Below are positions 51,801-59,579 of a stretch of 64,000 nucleotides of DNA, one piece after another. The notes beneath the pieces were generated by a model. That model made no database searches. It was not told the origin of the DNA and saw only the letters and a list, made by a program, of their open reading frames with translations. Source of the stretch: an uncultured Lachnospiraceae bacterium (lineage in GTDB: Bacteria > Bacillota > Clostridia > Lachnospirales > Lachnospiraceae); NCBI GenBank assembly GCA_910578795.1, contig CAJTSD010000007.1:30137-94136 (forward strand), given 5' to 3'. The translations under genes and the position numbers were made by a program. Positions within the stretch are counted from its first letter, which is position 1, and the number at the start of each line of letters is the position of its first letter.

Positions 51801-52268
51801 TTTCCCTGTATGCCTGGATTCTTCCACAACCTCCAAACCGCTCTCGCCCCGCATTCCGCGTATAAAATAATCCCGGTCCGAGCTGTCGTTCGTCTCCCCG
51901 TCAGAAGCAAGATTGACCCCGTTTTTATCCGTAAAACGAAACGCATCAAAGGTCGTATTGTCCTCAAGCTGCTTTAATACCCGCGAATTGATTTTCGAAC
52001 CGTTTCCACCTGTACTCACCAAAAAAGCATTATTTTGAATGCGCTGAAGCGCGTTGTCAAATTCACTCTCAATACGCCCGACGGTCTGCCTTGCGGAATC
52101 CTCCGCATAAACTCTGTTCTGTTCCTGAATACGCACTCTATTTATCATAGTATAGATGTGGAATAAAACAAGTACAACAATCAGGAAAAAAGTTGCATAA
52201 ACAACCGGCTGCCATGTTTTCTTATGCTGTTTCATCAAATTCGGCGCAATTGGCTTAGAACGCGCCAT
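48834..52268 (-). CDS. Hybrid sensor histidine kinase with two receivers
   Basis: 1,144 residues: membrane helix (about 23-45), extracytoplasmic dCACHE-like domain (about 46-295), second helix (about 298-322), two PAS-like domains (about 335-480 and 490-615), HisKA with SHDIRTP (His about 640), HATPase (N box at about 757), first receiver (about 875-1000, phospho-Asp in IIDWQMPEM) and second receiver (about 1020-1140, LMDVQMPIMNG). No HPt domain is attached, so a separate HPt or response regulator must exist elsewhere. ATG with AGAGAGGGGGC upstream. No partner regulator is adjacent in the window. Confidence 0.92.
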   Translation of the reverse strand: MARSKPIAPNLMKQHKKTWQPVVYATFFLIVVLVLFHIYTMINRVRIQEQNRVYAEDSARQTVGRIESEFDNALQRIQNNAFLVSTGGNGSKINSRVLKQLEDNTTFDAFRFTDKNGVNLASDGETNDSSDRDYFIRGMRGESGLEVVEESRHTGKPMMVFYAPVYEGEEIAGMFLGLYFAENYLQDMISASYFGVPADVFLCTREGMIIANSGNGAYGDNLFESLTQAGVIDGKTAQKAQTAFTDGSNAALLCSKGCKTDNLCVMHLPGYDYVLVQAFPKNVTQSMVDRANIAGVGLEICLLILFLFYVAALVIHARKRRVELETENKTINDVLRGMNILFASRYFIADLDKDRYAYLAGIGPLNISIPMEGIYSEAIAYHAEDIIGDEEREAFLHFGQIDIIKKELGTKDSIVHECHVSRHGKEEWEHLVAICLDRRDGEPVRVLYVRQNVTELKQKEQREQRERAVLNRKERQYRIAIMSNSFSAFECNLTKDLIEQDVIRVYNGKEVSMLEHAGLSAPCKVSECFERWAQFVLPESWDDYDATVDVEILKAQYEQGNMEVDVDYWAGANNGSAMCVRQSFVMTRDDETGDLIAMVVSRDVTDQVRKQREQTQALQDALMQAQHANQAKTTFLSNMSHDIRTPMNAIIGFATIAASHMERSDQVRECLQKILSSSNHLLGLINDILDMSRIESGKLQIHNQECNISELIHNLVNIIQPQVKSKQLEMFIDTFDVENEDVIADPLKLNQIFINLMGNAVKYTPAGGTISFRIAQHTTLKKGWGDYTFTVKDNGIGMSREFVEHIFEPFERETTATRSGIQGAGLGMAITKSIIDLMGGEITVESQPGNGSTFTVKLSLQLQNIEKTAEDLKELKGLRSLVVDDDLNVCDSVSRMLKSIGMRSEWTTSGKEAAYRAKSAYEEGDPYHTYIIDWQMPEMSGIETARKIRSTAKDDAPIIILTAYDWTDIEEEAKEAGVTTFCAKPLFMSDLRAALLTANNIGDHHLEEAGAVWTQEDYGGKRLLLVEDNELNREIAQVILEEAGFVIETAPDGTDAVSMVERSEEGYYNAVLMDVQMPIMNGYEATKAIRAMHRNDVKKLPIIAMTANAMEDDKEAALKSGMNAHIAKPLDISLLMSVLHKYLH

Positions 52269-52486
52269 GCCCCCTCTCTTTTCGAAAATAAGTACCTTAC
52301 TATTATATTCATCGGCATCCCGTTACGGATTTGAATCACACACAATTTCAGGAAAATTATAGCATAAAATATATGTGGTTATCAATCATTACTCATTCTT
52401 CATTTACGCGCCCCAATTGTGTTTTTTCAATCGGTTATATATTCCAACACCATTGGAATACGCGTTCCTCAATGTTCCAATCAGCC

Positions 52487-55400
52487 TTACCCATTCCGCT
52501 CATCCTTCTTCTTCAACAACTGCGAAGTATCCAGCACCTGCTCCGACTCCTTCGCCTTTTTTGCCCGTTTCTGCTTTTTAAGCTTTTGAAGGTCAGGTTC
52601 AGACTCCTTCTTTGTTTCAGTTTCCGCAGTCTGCCCTGTCTGTTCTGACTGCACCGCCGGTTGCGCCTGCAGCATTTCCTTGGACGCACCCGCAGCAACA
52701 CCAGCCGCCGCATTCTTCTTCCATTTCCCCGTCACGCCGCCAAGCTTTGGCACATACTGGAACCGCCGCATCGCAACATCCGCCAAAAACATGCCAATCG
52801 CAAGCGCCGTCAGCAAATTCGTCAGCGGATAGCGCTCCTTTGCCTGCGCCGTAATGCGCGTCCAAATAGAGTCCTGCTCCGTAATCACCTTTCCGTACTG
52901 CTCGGCAAACCGCAGATACGGCTCCGCACTTACATCGAACTTATATTCATCCGAAAACTGCACCGCCGCCGCGGTCGTCATATAGCTCTGAATTCCGCCG
53001 CCCTCCGTACGCCGGATATTAAAATGATACAATCCCGTCTGAGACGTAGGAAGCTGCGCCGTATATTTCCCCGGCGCCGTCGCATGCAGCTTCGCCTCGC
53101 TGCTCTCCCCGTCGGGGGCAATCATCGTCACAAGAATCTCTGTCCCGCTGCCATAATCGCCCGTCTGATAAACCACCTCGGTCTGCTCGCCAGCCGTCAC
53201 CACGTTTACGCTGTCCTCACCCATATTGGCATTTCCCGTTGAATAATCCACAATGCGTTTCCAAAGCTGCACATAATCGTCCTTCCCCGAAAACGCACCG
53301 CTCCACTCGCCCGTGACATCGCTGTTCCATGCGGCAGTCCTGCCAAGCCCGTACTGCCATACCGTCAAAATCGGGTCTTCCTTATCCGCAGAGACAATCA
53401 CCGGATTCGACGCCGTCTTCGGCGTTGCGGCAACATACCCGTAAAGCGAAGGCCACCCGTCAGCAAACAGACCGCGCGTCAGCTCATGACCGCCCCGAAC
53501 CGCAAGCGGGAAATCGCCGTTTTGGATATAGCTGTCACCGCCCAAAAAAACCTCCTGCGCGAAAATCTTTGGAATATCGCTCGAAATATCCGAATAATAA
53601 TATCTGCCGCCGCAGTTGTCCGCCAGCCTTTTCAAAAGCTTTGTGTCGGAACCCGTCCCGACCGCCACCGTCGAAAGCGTAATGCCGTTTGCCGTATAAT
53701 CGCTGATCACATCTGTATAATTGTCCGTTTCCCCCATGCCGTCCGTCAAAAGCACCACATGCTTCACGGACGCGTCACAGTCCTCAAGCGCCTTGCATGC
53801 CTCCAAAAGCGCAGGCTTAATCGTCGTTCCGCCGCCCTCTTTAATCTGCTTAATCGCGTCCTTCACCGCCGCTTTATCGTTCGCGGTCGTCAATTCCACC
53901 TGCCATGAATACTTGTCATCGAACGTCAGTACTCCGACATAATCCGTATCGCGCAGATTGTCCGCCGCCACCGTTGCCGCCCGAATGGCAATATCCAAAT
54001 TCGTGATACCCGAACCGTCCAGCGCACCGCTCATACTGCCCGAATGGTCAATCACCATCACCATCGCCATTGACGGCACTTCATTCACGCTGCGCAGCTG
54101 CATGTCCACGGGCAGCACCGTTTCCAGCGCCGTATCCCGATAACCGCCAAGCGCAAAGCTGTCCTCACCGCCGCAGCAGATAAAACCGCATCCGTAATCC
54201 TTCACATACGTTTCCAAATTTTCCAAAAAACCAACCGGTAAATCATCAATATAAGTGTCCACCAAAATAATCGACTTGTAATCGAGCATGGCATTGATAC
54301 TGTCCGGCGCATTCAACGCTGAAACAACGCTGTAATCGCAGCCTGCCGCGCCCAATACGGACGCAAACCCCGAAACGCTTGTATCACGTCCCGAAATCAC
54401 AAGGATTTTCGGCACTGCCTCCACGACGGAATATGCGCTGAACGTGTCATTTTCAGGGCAGGTATCTCCTTGTGCCTGAACCTGCACGCGCAGGTTTTCC
54501 ATCGCACCGCTTTGTGTGCCCATGTCAACCTGCGCGCTGAATGCAAAGCGGTTGCTCCCTTTGTTTAAGTGCACGCTGTTCGCCGCCGTCTGATTGCTTC
54601 CGTTATAAAGCGCAATCACCGCGTCCGTATCGTAATTGCTCTCCACAAGCACCGTAATCGAATACTTGTCATTCGGGTGCAGATACGACGGAAGCATAAC
54701 ATTATCAATATAAGCATCCGGTGTTTCCTCGTTCTCGTAAAGCAGTGTCAGAAACTCCGCCTGACTCGCCGTCAATGCCTGTGCCATATTTTGAATGTCG
54801 CCCCGCGTTTCTTTACCGTCCGTCAGCACCACAAGGCGTTTTCTGTAAGCGCCCGATAGCAGTGTAAGCGCCTTGGAAACAGCGTCCTCGAAGTTCGTCG
54901 CCGCCTTCTCGGGCAGCGTCATCAGCCCCCCGTAATGCGTCCCGTCCGTCAAAAACTGCTCCACCAGTGTATCTTTTCCAAAGGTCACAATCCCGTAAAC
55001 ATTCCCCGAAGGCATTTTGCCGACCGTTTCCTGCAAATACTGCTCCATGCGCTCCAAATGCTCCGCATTGCTGTTCGACAAATCCACGACAAACACCGTC
55101 GCTGTCTGAGAACTGCCCTTTTTCAGCGTAATGCCAAGCAGCGCAAGCAGCACGCACAAAAGCACCGCACCGCGCACCACAAGGTAGAACTTCCCGCGGT
55201 AACGCATTTGGCGCACATAGACAATCCACTCCACGACCAAAAGCAGCAGGGCAAGCAGTAAAAACACATTGCGCAGCGTCTGCTTCACCTTTTGCAGGCG
55301 CGCCTCCCCCGAACCGCCGACCGACTCCGCCGTCACTCTGCCGTCGGACTCCGTCGCCGTCTGAAAACGCACGACATAAGACTCCTGATATTCTTCATTT

Positions 55401-57025
55401 CCGAGCGTATACAACCCCGCCTTAGCCGGACGGCTTTCAAACTGCGTCCTGTCCAATTCCGCCCAAGGCTGCAATGCAATTTCCTCGCCCGCATAATAAA
55501 CATTTGTTGCCAACCAAGACGTGTCGGAGAGATAAATCATGGCATTTGCAAGAAAAATCGGAAACTCCGCCCGCAGCGGAAAATCAGACTCCCGAATGTC
55601 AAAGCCGACAACCACCTCCTTGTGTCCGTCCCGCTCGCCATAATAGCCGACACACTTTCCGTCGTATGTCAAAAAGCTCTGCGCCCCCTCGGGCAGCGCA
55701 AAGCAGTATGCCTTGTTTACGCCAACCGTAAAGCCTGAAAGCCCCGCTGTCAAATCGCAGTCCGTCATGTCAAGCACCACGTTTTCAAGCGTTTCGACAG
55801 GTTTGGCACCGCCGTCGCCAAAAATCAGACGATTGCCCTCACTGTTCTGCGGCGTCTGTCCTGCGTCGTAAATCACCACATTGTAACCCATTTCCTTGAG
55901 CGGCGTGCGTTTGGAAATGCCCGTATCCTGCACGCCGTCCGCCGCCGCGTCGGTTTGGGATTTCGTAATCGTATCACCCGTCACTGCAACGTATGCCTTT
56001 TCCAAAAATGTGTTGCCGTTTCCGACAAGCAGTCCGCGTATTTTATTCTGACGGCTCTTAACTGCCCGTGAAACATTGTCCGCCGCAAGGCTGTCGCCCG
56101 CCGCACCGTCAAACGAAATATTGTCAAGACGGGACGTAAGCGTCTTCCCCCGCCAGTCCGCCGCCTCAAACAGACACGACGCGTTCTCCGACGGCGCAAG
56201 ACGCATCTGTTTCAGCGCAATCAGCGCGTCTTCACCGTCATACAAACCAACGTCAAACGATGCTTCCGCATCGCTGTAATTCGCCACGCTCACAATCACG
56301 TCATACGTTCCGTCCTCCCGCTCTGTATACACGGTGTACTCGTTTGCCACATTGGAAGCAGCGTCACCCACGACATAAAGCTCCTTTTCGGCGCCGCGCA
56401 GCTCCTCAAACGCCGCCGCACCGCTGCCGTCCGTAAAAACAAGCAAATCCGCCGCGTTTTCCGCCGTATCCCCCACAAGCGTATCCAAAATCCCCTGCGC
56501 CTGCGCAAGATTGCCTCCGCCGTCGCTGCACTCCAAGCTTTTCAGCGTCTGTATCAGGCTCTCCGTATCTGTCATGTCCACCGCCAAAAGCTTTACGCCA
56601 ACTGCATCCGCCGTCACAACGCAAAATTGTGTGTCCTGCGCCGCCTGCACCGTATCGCACATCAGTTCTATTGCTTCTGTAAGGCGGCTCTTTCCCCGGC
56701 TATCGCCGTAATGTCCGACATGCTGCATACTTGCGCTTGTATCGACCAACAGGATTTTCCTGCCCCCACCGCGGTTGTCCACGCGGATAAACGGCGACAT
56801 CAGGGCAATCACAAGCAGTATAATTATTAAAATCTGTAAGTACATTAAAATGTTGTGGACAAATTTCTCGAAAAACGTCCGCGACTGCTCGTTTTTGAGC
56901 AGCTTTTTCCAAAGTAAATTCGAAGAAATCCGGTAATCCACGCCCTTTGGCTTTAACAAATACAGCAAAATAATAATTGGGACCGCTGCCAAAAACGCCA
57001 ACGGCATTAAACTCTCAAAAATCAT
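52487..57025 (-). CDS. Giant BatA-like protein with three VWA domains
   Basis: 1,512 residues. BatA-type N-terminus with two helices (about 1-75), VWA 1 (MIDAS DTSASM at about 93), beta-rich middle, two helices (about 585-640), VWA 2 (DLSNSN at about 645), a glutamine-amidotransferase-like domain (about 930-980, FICCGGEDS then LGGYRD), VWA 3 (DHSGSM at about 993), C-terminal helix (about 1405-1422) and a Lys/Glu-rich tail. All three MIDAS motifs keep DxSxS. It looks like two VWA-family genes fused end to end. Overlaps the DUF58 gene by 11 bp, so it belongs to the MoxR-DUF58-VWA operon. A membrane-associated chaperone or envelope-stress role is the family guess. Confidence 0.9.
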   Translation of the reverse strand: MIFESLMPLAFLAAVPIIILLYLLKPKGVDYRISSNLLWKKLLKNEQSRTFFEKFVHNILMYLQILIIILLVIALMSPFIRVDNRGGGRKILLVDTSASMQHVGHYGDSRGKSRLTEAIELMCDTVQAAQDTQFCVVTADAVGVKLLAVDMTDTESLIQTLKSLECSDGGGNLAQAQGILDTLVGDTAENAADLLVFTDGSGAAAFEELRGAEKELYVVGDAASNVANEYTVYTEREDGTYDVIVSVANYSDAEASFDVGLYDGEDALIALKQMRLAPSENASCLFEAADWRGKTLTSRLDNISFDGAAGDSLAADNVSRAVKSRQNKIRGLLVGNGNTFLEKAYVAVTGDTITKSQTDAAADGVQDTGISKRTPLKEMGYNVVIYDAGQTPQNSEGNRLIFGDGGAKPVETLENVVLDMTDCDLTAGLSGFTVGVNKAYCFALPEGAQSFLTYDGKCVGYYGERDGHKEVVVGFDIRESDFPLRAEFPIFLANAMIYLSDTSWLATNVYYAGEEIALQPWAELDRTQFESRPAKAGLYTLGNEEYQESYVVRFQTATESDGRVTAESVGGSGEARLQKVKQTLRNVFLLLALLLLVVEWIVYVRQMRYRGKFYLVVRGAVLLCVLLALLGITLKKGSSQTATVFVVDLSNSNAEHLERMEQYLQETVGKMPSGNVYGIVTFGKDTLVEQFLTDGTHYGGLMTLPEKAATNFEDAVSKALTLLSGAYRKRLVVLTDGKETRGDIQNMAQALTASQAEFLTLLYENEETPDAYIDNVMLPSYLHPNDKYSITVLVESNYDTDAVIALYNGSNQTAANSVHLNKGSNRFAFSAQVDMGTQSGAMENLRVQVQAQGDTCPENDTFSAYSVVEAVPKILVISGRDTSVSGFASVLGAAGCDYSVVSALNAPDSINAMLDYKSIILVDTYIDDLPVGFLENLETYVKDYGCGFICCGGEDSFALGGYRDTALETVLPVDMQLRSVNEVPSMAMVMVIDHSGSMSGALDGSGITNLDIAIRAATVAADNLRDTDYVGVLTFDDKYSWQVELTTANDKAAVKDAIKQIKEGGGTTIKPALLEACKALEDCDASVKHVVLLTDGMGETDNYTDVISDYTANGITLSTVAVGTGSDTKLLKRLADNCGGRYYYSDISSDIPKIFAQEVFLGGDSYIQNGDFPLAVRGGHELTRGLFADGWPSLYGYVAATPKTASNPVIVSADKEDPILTVWQYGLGRTAAWNSDVTGEWSGAFSGKDDYVQLWKRIVDYSTGNANMGEDSVNVVTAGEQTEVVYQTGDYGSGTEILVTMIAPDGESSEAKLHATAPGKYTAQLPTSQTGLYHFNIRRTEGGGIQSYMTTAAAVQFSDEYKFDVSAEPYLRFAEQYGKVITEQDSIWTRITAQAKERYPLTNLLTALAIGMFLADVAMRRFQYVPKLGGVTGKWKKNAAAGVAAGASKEMLQAQPAVQSEQTGQTAETETKKESEPDLQKLKKQKRAKKAKESEQVLDTSQLLKKKDERNG

Positions 57026-57896
57026 ATAACATCCTTAAATCCTGAAAAATCAGTTGATAAATGTCCTTCTGCGTACTACACAGCGCGTAAAACGCCCCGT
57101 TTTTGGCACATGCACGCTCAAGCTGCAGCAAAAACTGCCCAAGCGCCTTCTCGTACACCCGAATGCTTGCGGCGTCAATCGTCAGGCGCAGCGTGCTTTC
57201 CTCCTCCATGTCAATCAGGTTTTTCGTGCCCGTCAAGTCCACCGAAAGCTCCTCCCCCGCAAGCACATGCAGCAGCACGCTTTTCTGCCGCCTGTATGAC
57301 AAAAAACGCAGCAGCTTTGCCACCGCCTCATCATCATCCTGCAAAAAGCTTTCCTGCAAAAAATCACTGAGTATCACGGTCACGCCCGTGCCCCTTGCGG
57401 GAAGCTGTCTGACCGCCTCACCAATGTCCGCCGTCCCGTCAAATGAACGCCGCTCCAGCCACTCCACAAGACGCGGCAGCGTTTTTTTCCCGCCGCCCGC
57501 CGTAAAGGGCTGCTGCATGTTCTTCATGTCATAAAGCATCACACGGTCCATGTTGTTCAATCCCAAATACGCAAGCGCCGCCGCAAGCACGCAGGCAAGC
57601 TCTCCCTTTTTCTTCGCACCGTAATCCATCGAAGCGCTTGTGTCAAGCAAAATCGAGATAACCGCCTCTTTCTCTTCCATATATTCTTTCACATAGAGCC
57701 TGTCCAGCCGCCCGTAAGCATTCCAGTCAATGCGCCGGATGTCGTCGCCTGTCATGTATTCCCTGAAATCCGAAAATTCCATTGAGGTGCCTTTCTGCAT
57801 GGATTTGCGGTTTCCCGTCAGGTTCATGGAGGTTCTTTGCCCCATCGATAAGCGCAGGCGGGACAGCTTGTCGAAAAATGCGGTGTCGAGTTTCAT
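57015..57896 (-). CDS. DUF58 domain protein
   Basis: 293 residues with the DUF58 core: DFREYMTGDDIRRIDWNAYG and a VWA-like LLDTSASMDYG at about 85-98. Partner of MoxR ATPases in bacteria; thought to act with VWA proteins in assembly or activation of large complexes. It starts 18 bp after the MoxR gene and overlaps the giant VWA gene by 11 bp. Confidence 0.95.
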   Translation of the reverse strand: MKLDTAFFDKLSRLRLSMGQRTSMNLTGNRKSMQKGTSMEFSDFREYMTGDDIRRIDWNAYGRLDRLYVKEYMEEKEAVISILLDTSASMDYGAKKKGELACVLAAALAYLGLNNMDRVMLYDMKNMQQPFTAGGGKKTLPRLVEWLERRSFDGTADIGEAVRQLPARGTGVTVILSDFLQESFLQDDDEAVAKLLRFLSYRRQKSVLLHVLAGEELSVDLTGTKNLIDMEEESTLRLTIDAASIRVYEKALGQFLLQLERACAKNGAFYALCSTQKDIYQLIFQDLRMLYDF

Positions 57897-57913
57897 ATAG
57901 CACTAGCCTCCGT

Positions 57914-58885
57914 TTAAGTATTCTTATTTGTATCTAAAATCTGCTTAATAATATCGTCTTCCGACACCCCCGCACTCACTGCGTCGAAGCTCGGAATAAT
58001 ACGGTGGCGCAGCACAGGATACGCCGCCTCCTGCACATCCTGAAACGAAACGTTAAACCGACCCTCCAAAAATGCCTTCGCCCGCGCCGCGCGGATTAAC
58101 GCCTGCGCCGCTCTCGGGCTTGCGCCCTCCCGGATATAAGGGTTTTCGGCATGTGTCGCCATGACAAGCTCTAACAGGTAGTCCATCACCGCCTCTGCAA
58201 TCGGGATTTGGTTCACCAGCGCCTGCGCCACAAGCAGTCCCTCGCCGTCCATCTGCTTTTCAATCGCGGGTGGCTGCGCCCCCTCCGTCAGTCCGACGAT
58301 GCCCTTGAGTTCTTCCTTCGACGGAAAACGCACCAAAATCTTGAACATAAAACGGTCAAGCTGTGCCTCCGGCAAAGGGTATGTGCCTTCGTTCTCAATC
58401 GGGTTTTGTGTCGCAAGCACGAAGAACGGCGCGTCAAGCGTGTGGCTTTCGCTGCCTACCGTAACTGTATGCTCCTGCATCGCCTCAAGCAGCGCCGACT
58501 GTGTTTTGGGCGTGGCACGATTGATTTCGTCCGCCAAAATTAAATTGGCAAAAATCGGCCCGCGCACAAAGGAAAAGCTGCTGCCCTGCTCGCCCTTCAT
58601 AATGATATTCGTGCCTGTAACGTCGCTCGGCATTAAATCGGGCGTAAACTGAATGCGCTTAAACGGCAAATCGAACACCTTTCCAATCGTGCTGACCAGC
58701 CTTGTCTTTCCAAGTCCTGGCATTCCCTCCAACAGCACGTTTCCACCTGTCAGCATTGCGAGCATCACCTCACGGATTACCTCATGCTGTCCGATAATGC
58801 CTTTTTGTATTTCCGCCTCGCACGCCGCAATCCGCTGTGCCATATATGCCGCGTCCCGCAGCCTGTTTTTGTCTAATTCGCTCAT
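57914..58885 (-). CDS. MoxR-family AAA+ ATPase
   Basis: 323 residues. Walker A in LEGMPGLGKTRLVS, Walker B in LILADEINRATPKTQ, sensor 1 in ATQNPIENEGTYPLPEAQLD, and C-terminal helical lid. AAAGCGGGGGTTTTAAA lies ahead of the ATG; a clear Shine-Dalgarno is present in GGGGG. Leads the MoxR-DUF58-VWA operon. Confidence 0.96.
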   Translation of the reverse strand: MSELDKNRLRDAAYMAQRIAACEAEIQKGIIGQHEVIREVMLAMLTGGNVLLEGMPGLGKTRLVSTIGKVFDLPFKRIQFTPDLMPSDVTGTNIIMKGEQGSSFSFVRGPIFANLILADEINRATPKTQSALLEAMQEHTVTVGSESHTLDAPFFVLATQNPIENEGTYPLPEAQLDRFMFKILVRFPSKEELKGIVGLTEGAQPPAIEKQMDGEGLLVAQALVNQIPIAEAVMDYLLELVMATHAENPYIREGASPRAAQALIRAARAKAFLEGRFNVSFQDVQEAAYPVLRHRIIPSFDAVSAGVSEDDIIKQILDTNKNT

Positions 58886-58921
58886 TTTAAAACCCCCGCT
58901 TTCAAAATTCTCTTCCCGTTA

Positions 58922-59395
58922 TCACAAATTGGAAAACGGTATCTTACCATGCACTTCAAACAGATACCGCCCCGTCAGTTCGCCGTCCGTTCCCATCTCG
59001 CAAAGCTGACCGTGAGTGCACTTCTCGAAAATCTCGTCCGAAAAGACATCATCAACCTCCGCACCGCTATGGTCGTCCAACTGGTACAGCAGTAACTCGT
59101 AGCACTCTAGCGCTAGATTATAAGCATACCGTTCAATAACCTCCGCCGGAACGCCCGCCTCAAGCATTTGCTCCGCTTCCGAATCGCGCTTTTCAAGCGT
59201 TCCCGCTGCGTGCTGCTTTTCTAACCATTTTCGATACCCACCTTCGTAAAATGTCAAACTGTCGTTCAAGGGTTTTAATAAGCGAAACGTCGGAACCACC
59301 GCCCAAATGTCGTTATCGTATTGCAGATACCACTCTGCCTGTTCCTCGGTTAGTCCTAATTTCATTAAAACCTCTTTTTTCTCTTCTTCTGTCAT
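58922..59395 (-). CDS. Hypothetical protein, acidic
   Basis: 157 residues from ATG 59395 (GAAGGGAGAACAACC upstream). Helical and acidic; MTEEEKKEVLMKLGLTEEQ at the start, a basic/aromatic stretch FYEGGYRKWLEKQHAAGT in the middle. No domain recognised. The gene starts 36 bp before MoxR on the same strand, so it may be the first gene of that operon. The frame is open to 59569 over the terminator hairpin but there is no start there with a ribosome site. Confidence 0.65.
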   Translation of the reverse strand: MTEEEKKEVLMKLGLTEEQAEWYLQYDNDIWAVVPTFRLLKPLNDSLTFYEGGYRKWLEKQHAAGTLEKRDSEAEQMLEAGVPAEVIERYAYNLALECYELLLYQLDDHSGAEVDDVFSDEIFEKCTHGQLCEMGTDGELTGRYLFEVHGKIPFSNL

Positions 59396-59455
59396 GGTTG
59401 TTCTCCCTTCGTTTGTTATTTCATTCACAATTTTTTCTTTTCTGTACGTTTGCGT

Positions 59456-59517
59456 AAAAATATCTTGTTCATAGTGAACATGTTCATTTTGAACAGGATA
59501 ATGAACAAGATATTTTT
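59456..59517. terminator. Perfect 17-bp hairpin, probable bidirectional terminator
   Basis: AAAAATATCTTGTTCAT (59456-59472) is perfectly complementary to ATGAACAAGATATTTTT (59501-59517), 28-base loop. The T runs on both strands fit a bidirectional terminator 63 bp after the RT-nitrilase stop. The loop carries an inner palindrome TGAACATGTTCA (59475-59486) and further TGAACA copies, which a simple terminator does not need. Confidence 0.7.
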
Positions 59518-59579
59518 TACGATAATAAACTTCCATCGCTTTTATCATAACCGACCACATCATAGTCAAATATCATCTT

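Noticed and set aside
59475..59486. LexA-type operator at TGAACATGTTCA
   Set aside because: Firmicute LexA boxes need GAAC and GTTC separated by four bases; here only two separate them.
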